Part shown: in pieces, positions 1-4,864 of the stretch
Layout: each line of letters opens with the position of its first letter
How positions within the stretch are numbered: the stretch's first letter is position 1
NCBI GenBank assembly: GCA_021808985.1
Contig: JAKBAQ010000028.1
Span: forward strand, 1 to 18,145
Length of the DNA: 18,145 nt
Reading direction: 5' to 3'
Source of the DNA: Pseudomonadota bacterium
GTDB taxonomy: Bacteria; Pseudomonadota; Alphaproteobacteria; Acetobacterales; Acetobacteraceae
The notes under the pieces: model-generated
Told to the model about the DNA's origin: nothing
The model's input: the letters and a program-made list of their open reading frames with translations, nothing else
Database searches by the model: none
Made by a program: the position numbers and the translations under genes

Positions 1-107
1 ACGCGCAGGCCGGCCAGCGCGCGCTGGCGGCGGCGCTGGCGGTGAGCGAGGCGATTGCGCGCAGCCGCGCGGTTGCCGAGGCGAGCGGGCTGATACCGCA
101 AGGCTAG
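1..107 (+). CDS. C-terminal end of an unknown protein (partial)
   Basis: An open frame enters from the left edge (first full codon at 3) and ends at TAG 105-107. Only 34 residues are visible. They are very rich in Ala and Arg, look helical, and end in ASGLIPQG. No domain can be recognised from so little. The codon use (almost all G/C third positions) fits the surrounding chromosome, so this is probably the true end of a gene and not a chance frame. The stop is followed at once by two strong hairpins, as expected at a gene end. Function unknown. Confidence 0.5.
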   Translation, partial: AQAGQRALAAALAVSEAIARSRAVAEASGLIPQG

Positions 108-163
108 AGCAATATTCACTTGCTCGGAACCGCCCGGTTCCGAGCAAGTGAATGAAATTGCTC
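107..163. terminator. Large palindrome between convergent gene ends
   Basis: A perfect 19-bp inverted repeat (114-132 with 135-153) has a loop of only 2 nt (133-134). It is extended outward by a 7-bp arm, GAGCAAT at 107-113 pairing with ATTGCTC at 157-163, across a 3-nt bulge. It lies between the end of the left-edge gene (plus) and the end of the sulfotransferase gene (minus), where a bidirectional terminator would be expected. No clear T-run follows on either strand, so the terminator role is an inference. It may equally be part of the repeat element that overlaps it. Confidence 0.6.
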
Positions 164-210
164 GCTCAAATATAACGAGGGTGTTTTTCATTCATTGAAA
201 AACACCCTCG
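145..210 (+). repeat. Structured dispersed repeat, copy A
   Basis: This 66-bp stretch aligns without gaps to 2627-2692, with 43 of 66 positions identical by eye. It has a conserved block of about 23 nt (core GTGAATGAAATTGCTCGC), a 12-nt variable spacer, and a 15-bp hairpin with a 5-nt loop (176-190 pairing with 196-210, loop 191-195). The hairpin stem differs from the other copy mainly by changes that keep pairing. Both copies lie on the plus strand just after a plus-strand stop codon. The element is not one I can name. Confidence 0.6.
176..210. terminator. 15-bp perfect hairpin at the sulfotransferase 3' end
   Basis: Perfect 15-bp inverted repeat (176-190 / 196-210) around the loop TTCAT. 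The TGA stop of the minus-strand sulfotransferase (192-194) sits in the loop, and its last four codons lie in one arm. The position suggests a terminator or 3'-end stabilising hairpin. There is no long T-tract after it on the minus strand. Confidence 0.55.
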
Positions 211-1364
211 AAATAGGAGCCGAACAGGCGGCTATATTCGGCGAATTCCTTTGCGATGTCGCCAGGGGTGAGATTGGCGTCGGCCAGATTGTAGCTGTGC
301 TTGCCGTGCTTGTGCTGGGCGTTGGATGCCTCCCAGGCGTGCATGGCGGCGCGGCTGGCGGCGGGCAGGGCCAGGCCGGCGGTGGTGTAGATGCGCTCGG
401 CGCAGGCCAGGCTGTCGGCGACGATGGCGCTGTAGGCGAGGTCCACGAAATTGTGATCGGCGGCGAGGGCGGCGCGGCTGGTGAGGTAGCGGCGGGTGTG
501 CTCGCCCCAGAATGTGAGCGCGTAGCGGCCGACATCGGCGGGGTCGGCGATGGCGCAGCTGCCGCGGCGCGCCGCCGTGATCATGGCGATGTAGGAGGCG
601 ACGGTGATTTTCGGGTCGCGGTGGCAGTGGACGATGGTGGCGTCGGGGAAGACGCTGAAAAGCTCCGGCAGGAAGCCCATGTGCTGCGGCGCCTTGAGCA
701 CCCAGGGGCGGCCAGGCTGGCCGCCGAAATATTGCTGCACCTGGAGGATGCGCTTGAGCCACTGATAGACCGGGGTGAAGGATTGCTGGTCAAGCCAGGC
801 CTTGTAGGCCGGGGCGGGGACGGTGGAGCAGTTGATGTAGTTGTAGCCGGTGACCTCGAGGGCGAAAATATCCTCATCCGGCTCGGTGGCGGCCATCGGG
901 TGGGCGGCGTAGAGGTCGGGCGCGTTGTCGCGCAGGGCCTGGGTGTAGGCCTCGGCCTGGGCGATGCGCGGGTCTGGCCCGGCGGGTGGGGCGTTGGCCA
1001 GGGGGACGGGGCTGAGCAGCTGCCAGAGCAGGAGCTTTTGCATGCCGGGGTCGGCGGCGATGATGCGGTGCAGCTTGGTGGTGCCCGAGCGTGGCAGGCC
1101 GATGATGACGATGGGGCCGGCGATGGGCTCGGCGGCGATGGCGGGGTGGTCGGTTAGCGCGTCTTCCAGGCGCAGGCGGTTGGTGAGCGCGCGGATGAGC
1201 CCAGCGCGCTTGCCGGCGGCGCCGGCGGGGGTGAGGTTGCCGTCCTGGTTCCAGGAGCCGGTGAGGATGCACAGGGCTTCCAGCATGTCAGGCGGGACGC
1301 TGGGCTGCCCGCCGGTGGCGGACTGGATGATTTCGTCAAGGTTGAGCTTGGCCGGCGGTGTCAT
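192..1364 (-). CDS. Sulfotransferase family protein (PAPS-dependent type)
   Basis: A 390-residue cytosolic protein of the Sulfotransfer_3 type, which moves a sulfonate group from PAPS to a hydroxyl or amine; the acceptor cannot be told from sequence. The 5'-phosphosulfate loop is PRSGTT at residues 91-96, after the strand IVIIGL. The 3'-phosphate region follows FPDATIVHCHRDPKITVAS at about 239-257. WVLKAPQHMGFLPEL (221-235) and the C-terminal HGKHSYNLADANLT (353-366) are also typical of the bacterial family. ATG at 1362-1364 is chosen because the PAPS loop then falls at the usual distance; the frame stays open far upstream only as antisense of the next gene. The ribosome-binding site is weak (GGAA). 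It is divergent from the DUF1214-like gene with an 84-bp spacer, so the two are probably co-regulated. Its final codons lie inside a hairpin. Confidence 0.85.
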   Translation of the reverse strand: MTPPAKLNLDEIIQSATGGQPSVPPDMLEALCILTGSWNQDGNLTPAGAAGKRAGLIRALTNRLRLEDALTDHPAIAAEPIAGPIVIIGLPRSGTTKLHRIIAADPGMQKLLLWQLLSPVPLANAPPAGPDPRIAQAEAYTQALRDNAPDLYAAHPMAATEPDEDIFALEVTGYNYINCSTVPAPAYKAWLDQQSFTPVYQWLKRILQVQQYFGGQPGRPWVLKAPQHMGFLPELFSVFPDATIVHCHRDPKITVASYIAMITAARRGSCAIADPADVGRYALTFWGEHTRRYLTSRAALAADHNFVDLAYSAIVADSLACAERIYTTAGLALPAASRAAMHAWEASNAQHKHGKHSYNLADANLTPGDIAKEFAEYSRLFGSYFEGVFQ

Positions 1365-1387
1365 ATTGAGGTTTCCATCTTGGTTAT

Positions 1388-1403
1388 TGTAATCTAGGTT
1401 ACA
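1388..1403. promoter_or_regulatory. 16-bp near-palindrome in divergent promoter (candidate operator)
   Basis: TGTAATCTAGGTTACA is symmetric at all but one pair of its 16 positions. It sits between the divergent starts of the sulfotransferase (1364) and the DUF1214-like gene (1449). Length, symmetry and position are typical of an operator for a dimeric regulator; TGTAA/TTACA half-sites are common for TetR-family proteins. No matching regulator is adjacent. The surrounding 1365-1405 is distinctly more A+T-rich than the genes, as expected of a promoter. Confidence 0.4.
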
Positions 1404-1448
1404 TTTGTGGCCGCGCAGCGTCAATTTGCGCGGGAGGGGGAGGATGGG

Positions 1449-2624
1449 ATGGAAGACAGCCAAAATGATCCGGCGTTCGCGCCGGTTGTCGCGTATCTGG
1501 CGCAGGCGCGGGCCACGGCGGCGCGGCTTGGCTATGATGATCCGGCGCTGGGGGCGGCTTATGACAAGCAGGTGCTGATGCTGCTGGCGCTGGCCTATGC
1601 GGAGGTGTTCGCCACCAGCGTGGAGGCGCCGGACTGGGTGCCGCATATCTCGTTCTATTTTCCCTGGGGCTCGCCCAATCCGGACGATATTTACCGCTTT
1701 GCGCCGGTGGAGGCCGCGGGGTGCTACAGGTTCTCCGGCGTTAAGGGCAGCGCGCCGGTGGCGCTGATAACCATGCGCAAGGGGGGGGCGCATCTGGGGC
1801 AGATTAACGGGCGGACGCTGGGGGAGATTGACCTGACCACGGTGGCGGCCGACGATGAGGGGCGGTATGAATTCATGCTGAGCGCGGCGCGGCCCGAGGG
1901 CTATGCGGGGGCGTGGTATGAGATGCATCCGCAGACCGAGTCGCTGCTGTATCGCAGCCGGACCAGCGGGCCGGGGCAGTCTGATCCGATATGCACGATA
2001 GAGCGGCTGGATAGCGCGCCAGGCCCGGCGATGCTGGATGCGGGGGAGAGCGCGCGCAAAATAGCCATGCTGGCCAGCTACGCGGCGCGGCAGAACGAGC
2101 TGGTGCTGGGGTATTTGAACGGGGTGCGCGCGCGCGGCGGGGCGGAGGGGTTCATTTTTGATGACCAGTCCGGCTATGGCTCGGTGACCAACCAGCGCAC
2201 GCTGATGCATCTGTTTGAGCTGGCGCCCGATGAGGCGCTGATTCTGGAGACCGAGCTGCCGCGCGAGGTGCGCTACTGGAGCGTGCAGCTCTATGACGCG
2301 CATTTTTCGGGGATTGATTATGTGTTCCGGCAAAGCTCGCTGAACGGGACGAATGTGCGCGCCGATTTGGACGGGCGGGCGCGGCTGGTGGTGTGCGGCA
2401 GCGACCCGGGGGTGGCGAACTGGCTGGATACTGGCGGCTGGAAGGCCGGCGGGCTGCTGTGGCGCTGGAGCTATGCCGACAGCTACCCCAAGCCGCAGGT
2501 GCGCAAGGTGAAGCTGGCGGAGCTGGCGCGCAACCTGCCCGCAGAGACCGCCCGCATGGGGCCGCAGGAACGCCGCGCGGCGCTGAGCCGGCGGGTTGGC
2601 TACTACCAGACCAGGAGCCGCTAG
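1449..2624 (+). CDS. DUF1214-like domain protein, function unknown
   Basis: A 391-residue protein with no signal peptide or membrane segment. The C-terminal half resembles the DUF1214 family: LPREVRYWSVQLYD near residues 273-286, then a Gly/Trp-rich stretch and a Tyr-Pro-Lys-rich tail. DUF1214 proteins are of unknown function and often occur in lipid, steroid or aromatic degradation loci; that is family knowledge, not shown here. ATG at 1449 is preferred because a strong purine-rich ribosome-binding site (GGGAGGGGGAGG) lies just before it. An in-frame GTG at 1407 would add 14 residues but has no such site. It is divergent from the sulfotransferase, which suggests the two act on the same compound. 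A structured repeat follows three bases after the TAG. Confidence 0.7.
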   Translation: MEDSQNDPAFAPVVAYLAQARATAARLGYDDPALGAAYDKQVLMLLALAYAEVFATSVEAPDWVPHISFYFPWGSPNPDDIYRFAPVEAAGCYRFSGVKGSAPVALITMRKGGAHLGQINGRTLGEIDLTTVAADDEGRYEFMLSAARPEGYAGAWYEMHPQTESLLYRSRTSGPGQSDPICTIERLDSAPGPAMLDAGESARKIAMLASYAARQNELVLGYLNGVRARGGAEGFIFDDQSGYGSVTNQRTLMHLFELAPDEALILETELPREVRYWSVQLYDAHFSGIDYVFRQSSLNGTNVRADLDGRARLVVCGSDPGVANWLDTGGWKAGGLLWRWSYADSYPKPQVRKVKLAELARNLPAETARMGPQERRAALSRRVGYYQTRSR

Positions 2625-2626
2625 AC

Positions 2627-2692
2627 CATGTGAGTGAAATGGCTCGCGCGGATGGGGCTGGCGTGTTTTTCAGCGGGTGGAAAACGCGCCAG
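2627..2692 (+). repeat. Structured dispersed repeat, copy B
   Basis: Ungapped partner of 145-210. The 5' block (2627-2649) matches at 19 of 23 positions. The spacer is also 12 nt but diverged. The hairpin arms 2658-2672 and 2678-2692 pair over 15 positions, two of them G-U in RNA. The outer stem reads CTGGCG where copy A has CGAGGG, yet both pair with their own right arm. It starts just after the stop of the DUF1214-like gene and could act as that gene's 3' terminator. Confidence 0.6.
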
Positions 2693-2744
2693 CGGGAGGC
2701 GGCTTGATTATTTGCCGCAGACAGAGCAGGAAGCGGGCCGAGCC

Positions 2745-2834
2745 GGAAGGGTGGCCGAGTGGTTTAAGGCAGCGGTCTTGAAAACCGCCGTGCGTGTGAG
2801 CGTACCGTGGGTTCGAATCCCACCTCTTCCGCCA
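2745..2834 (+). tRNA. tRNA-Ser (anticodon UGA)
   Basis: A 90-nt class II tRNA with encoded CCA. The acceptor stem GGAAGGG (2745-2751) pairs with CTCTTCC (2824-2830) with one G-T pair. The anticodon stem GCGGT/ACCGC encloses the loop CTTGAAA, anticodon TGA at 2779-2781. A long variable arm follows, then the T-arm GTGGG-TTCGAAT-CCCAC and a G discriminator at 2831. It reads UCA codons. No strong terminator is seen after it; 2835-2890 has only a weak 6-bp hairpin (AAATCG/CGATTT). Its 3' end is the apparent integration site of the island that follows. Confidence 0.97.
2818..2834 (+). repeat. Candidate att site, tRNA side
   Basis: The last 17 nt of tRNA-Ser, TCCCACCTCTTCCGCCA, recur at 4801-4817 in the same orientation with one change (T to G at the 11th base). 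The 3' end of a tRNA gene is the commonest integrase crossover target, and the repeat keeps the tRNA intact. This is the left boundary of the proposed island. Confidence 0.55.
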
Positions 2835-3025
2835 TGCGGCCTTCTGTAACCAGCAGAAAACCTGGATAAAAAATCGTTTCGATTTATTTGGCATACACCT
2901 GGGCAGACACTTGCAACGCGGCTTGGGGCGTATGGCGGGGGCTGGCATGGCTGATTTTCCGCGCGCCATGCGGGCGCGTTCGCGTTACACGCAAAAGTGC
3001 CTGAATCAACCCGAAAAAAAATCAA

Positions 3026-3047
3026 AAATAGATCTTTAAATAGATCT
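3026..3047 (+). promoter_or_regulatory. Tandem AAATAGATCT repeats upstream of the methyltransferase gene
   Basis: AAATAGATCT occurs at 3026-3035 and again at 3038-3047, a 12-bp period (about one helical turn). Each copy contains AGATCT, the site cut by BglII itself. The pair ends 22 bp before the preferred methyltransferase ATG. Likely roles are an operator for the methyltransferase's own HTH domain or a methylation-sensitive control site; both are inference. The enclosing A+T-rich tract (3010-3050) probably holds the promoter. Confidence 0.45.
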
Positions 3048-3069
3048 ATGCGTGTGCCACATAGTCTCT

Positions 3070-3912
3070 ATGAACATGATTCGGCCCGCCCCTCTTCGCC
3101 CTGAACTTGAGCCAGCTCCGTTGCCGTCGGTCGTTGGTGGCTTCTCTACCATTCTAGCAGATCCTCCATGGCGATTCGCAAATAGAACCGGGAAGGTTGC
3201 GCCGGAGCATCGGCGGTTGGACCGGTATTCTACGATGACGCTTGAAGGCATCAAGGCGTTGCCGGTTAAAAATGTCACCGCCAAGAATGCCCATTTGTAT
3301 CTATGGGTTCCTAATGCCCTGCTTCCAGACGGTATGGACGTTTTGGCTGCATGGGGGTTTCGCTATGTCTCGAACATCGTTTGGGCGAAACGGAGAATCG
3401 ACGGAGGACCTGATGGGCGAGGAGTGGGGTTCTATTTTAGGAATGTCACTGAGCTTATTCTGTTCGGCGTGAAGGGGTCCATGAGGACGCTTGCCCCTGG
3501 TCGGTCTCAGGTCAACATGATTGAGACACGTAAAAGAGAGCATTCGCGGAAGCCGGATGAACAATATGAACTTATAGAGGCTTGTTCTCCGGGACCATAT
3601 TTAGAGATGTTTGCCAGACACCCCAGGCCCAATTGGACGGTATGGGGCGATGAATCGCATGAGGATATTACGCCACGGGGCAAGACGCACAAAGGGTATG
3701 CCGGTGGCGCCATGCTTCCTACGCTGTTTCCAAACGAGCATATCGCGGCACCGATAGCCGACGCATTGAGTAAGGAGCTAAAGGCACGCTACGAGTCAGG
3801 TAGCAGCGTAAGAGAACTGGTGGATGACACTGGCTATTCTATTCAGCGGATTAGATCTCTGTTGGAAACGGCCAATACTTCAATGAGGCCCCGCGGCCGG
3901 AAAGCCCGCTGA
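3070..3912 (+). CDS. MT-A70 family adenine-N6 DNA methyltransferase with C-terminal HTH
   Basis: A 280-residue protein, the modification half of a type II restriction-modification pair; it should methylate adenine in the target site using S-adenosylmethionine. The catalytic motif DPPW is at residues 31-34 (ILADPPWRF). HLYLWV (75-80), the SRKPDEQYELIEACSPG segment (159-175) and LEMFARHPRPNWTVWGDE (178-195) are the usual MT-A70 signatures. After the catalytic domain, residues about 225-280 form an added helix-turn-helix region (LSKELKARYESGSSVRELV, then DTGYSIQRIRSLL) with a basic tail, not needed for catalysis. The start is uncertain: ATG 3070, ATG 3076 and GTG 3052 are all in frame and none has a clear ribosome-binding site. 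It ends one base before the stop of the convergent endonuclease gene. Confidence 0.85.
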   Translation: MNMIRPAPLRPELEPAPLPSVVGGFSTILADPPWRFANRTGKVAPEHRRLDRYSTMTLEGIKALPVKNVTAKNAHLYLWVPNALLPDGMDVLAAWGFRYVSNIVWAKRRIDGGPDGRGVGFYFRNVTELILFGVKGSMRTLAPGRSQVNMIETRKREHSRKPDEQYELIEACSPGPYLEMFARHPRPNWTVWGDESHEDITPRGKTHKGYAGGAMLPTLFPNEHIAAPIADALSKELKARYESGSSVRELVDDTGYSIQRIRSLLETANTSMRPRGRKAR

Positions 3913-3913
3913 T

Positions 3914-4615
3914 TTAACAATAAGGTTTTCCGTCCCAGGTTTTTTCGCTGGCGGCGACAATAAGCACCGGGCAGGTTCCCATCACGCCACGGTGCATACG
4001 TAGCCGCGCTTTATCAAAAGTCGTCGTCGTTGATGTTGTAAGATCGATGGGTAGCTTCGTTACTTGCTGATCAGCTGGTAAGGTTTGCTGGTATTCATCC
4101 CAGAGTCGGCGGGCTAAACTCAATAGTGATAGCCTATCTTTCGTGATGATAACTCCGGCGGAAATGACACCAGCCTCGTACCAAGATCGGTATGACGCAA
4201 GATCACGGTCGAGGTTTCCATCTTTGGCATTCCACTCAACATCAAGAACAACTCGTCCTTTGAAATTATCAACTAAGTATCCCTGTTGATAAACGGGCGG
4301 AAGATCGTCGATTTTCTCATTGTCTTTCGAGTAAAGAATACCGCGTGTTTCGAGATCGAGGCGAGTTTCTCTCCAGCCTAATTCTGTAAACATGCTGTCA
4401 ATTTGGGCGGCAATGTCGCCCCGATTGCCTCCCGGTTTAAGCCAGTATTCGGCTCTGAGTCGGTAATTCGAAAGGACCTGCACGATATTCTGCCACTCAC
4501 TAGGGCACACGGCCTTCATCACGGCGGCGGCAGAATTGGTTTCCATGAACTCCCAATGTTCCCGCGCCGCGGGAGGGAGTACGTTGGGATCATCGTACGT
4601 GAATGTTTGGAACAT
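3914..4615 (-). CDS. Type II restriction endonuclease, BglII family
   Basis: A 233-residue protein, convergent with the methyltransferase (one base between stop codons), the usual compact pairing of a type II system. Similarity to the BglII/BstYI family is seen in ELGWRETR (78-85), YLVDNFKGRVVLDVEWN (113-129), the RDL-SYR region (137-143) and GVIITKDRL (154-162). The likely metal-binding residues are D116, D125 and E127, with the same spacing as Asp-Glu-Gln in BglII; having Asp at the middle position and Glu at the last is a variation. It should cut unmethylated DNA at the site protected by the partner, but the site cannot be read from the protein. GTG at 4630 would add five residues; neither start has a good ribosome-binding site. 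Codon use is more A+T-rich than in the flanking chromosome. Confidence 0.8.
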   Translation of the reverse strand: MFQTFTYDDPNVLPPAAREHWEFMETNSAAAVMKAVCPSEWQNIVQVLSNYRLRAEYWLKPGGNRGDIAAQIDSMFTELGWRETRLDLETRGILYSKDNEKIDDLPPVYQQGYLVDNFKGRVVLDVEWNAKDGNLDRDLASYRSWYEAGVISAGVIITKDRLSLLSLARRLWDEYQQTLPADQQVTKLPIDLTTSTTTTFDKARLRMHRGVMGTCPVLIVAASEKTWDGKPYC

Positions 4616-4668
4616 GGTCTGCTTATGCACTATTGTAACGATGGTGCCAAATCAAGGATATCAATATT

Positions 4669-4800
4669 CTATTCGCCAAATCGAGACCTTGCCGGCGCTA
4701 GTAGCTCAGGCCCGTTGTTCCGGGGCGAGTTGACCGACCGTCCCACCGGCCACATCTCGATTAACGTATCGGGCAATGGGTGAAGAAGATCAGCGGTATC
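4669..4800 (-). pseudogene. 3' remnant of an SRAP (YedK/HMCES-type) gene
   Basis: On the minus strand, 4800 to 4672 encodes DTADLLHPLPDTLIEMWPVG and continues with RSVNSPRNNGPELLAPARS before TAG at 4669-4671. This matches the C-terminus of SOS response-associated peptidase (SRAP) proteins, whose last segment is typically a Leu-Leu-Pro run, then WPVS, VN-PRND-P, and a Leu-rich end. The remaining ~80% of the protein, including the catalytic Cys2 and the DNA-binding core, is absent. Similarity stops exactly where the att-like repeat (4801-4817) begins, so recombination or deletion at that boundary probably cut the gene. It has no start of its own and should be non-functional. Confidence 0.6.
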
Positions 4801-4817
4801 TCCCACCTCTGCCGCCA
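4801..4817 (+). repeat. Candidate att site, distal copy
   Basis: TCCCACCTCTGCCGCCA, 16 of 17 identical to the tRNA-Ser 3' end at 2818-2834 and in direct orientation, about 2 kb away. It lies between the SRAP remnant and the end of the APC permease gene. The first seven bases also form the outer arm of a hairpin (4801-4855), so a chance match cannot be excluded. Confidence 0.45.
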
Positions 4818-4855
4818 AATCGGCGGGTGTAATCCCGCCGATTTCCGTGGTGGGA
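4801..4855. terminator. Nested hairpin after the APC permease gene
   Basis: An inner perfect 11-bp stem (4817-4827 with 4834-4844, loop TGTAAT) is enclosed by an outer 7-bp arm (4801-4807 TCCCACC with 4849-4855 GGTGGGA). It begins ten bases beyond the stop of the minus-strand permease gene, where a terminator is expected. No T-tract follows on the minus strand. Confidence 0.5.
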
Positions 4856-4864
4856 GGGGATTGT

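Larger units (their letters stand above)
2818..4817. mobile_element. tRNA-Ser-anchored mini-island carrying a restriction-modification system
   Basis: A roughly 2-kb segment bounded by an imperfect 17-bp direct repeat of the tRNA-Ser 3' end. It holds an MT-A70 methyltransferase, a BglII-type endonuclease and a truncated SRAP gene end. Base composition is visibly more A+T-rich than the flanks, and codon use in both enzymes departs from the G/C-ending pattern of neighbouring genes. There is no integrase, excisionase or transposase inside, so it would be a passive or decayed element needing help in trans, like the att-bounded integrase-less elements called CIMEs. Boundaries rest on one short repeat and are tentative; part of the right copy also belongs to a hairpin. 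Confidence 0.5.

Noticed and set aside
145..210. Small peptide gene in the structured repeat (frames starting M-K-x-L-A in both copies)
   Set aside because: Copy A meets a stop after seven codons and the pattern of change keeps stem pairing, not codons.
1365..2333. Long upstream extension of the sulfotransferase frame (over 300 extra codons on the minus strand)
   Set aside because: It is antisense to the DUF1214-like gene, is Arg/His/Pro-rich without any domain, and the PAPS loop is correctly placed with the ATG at 1364. High-GC genes commonly leave the antisense frame open.
2962..2978. CGCGCC/GGCGCG inverted repeat after the tRNA
   Set aside because: Six base pairs of pure G/C in a GC-rich genome, with no T-run; not distinguishable from chance. 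The rest of 2835-3010 shows nothing I can support.
2634..3025. Short frames over the tRNA-Ser region on both strands
   Set aside because: They run through the tRNA gene (the minus-strand product even shows the familiar GGIRTHGT-like translation of tRNA-Ser DNA) and have no independent support.
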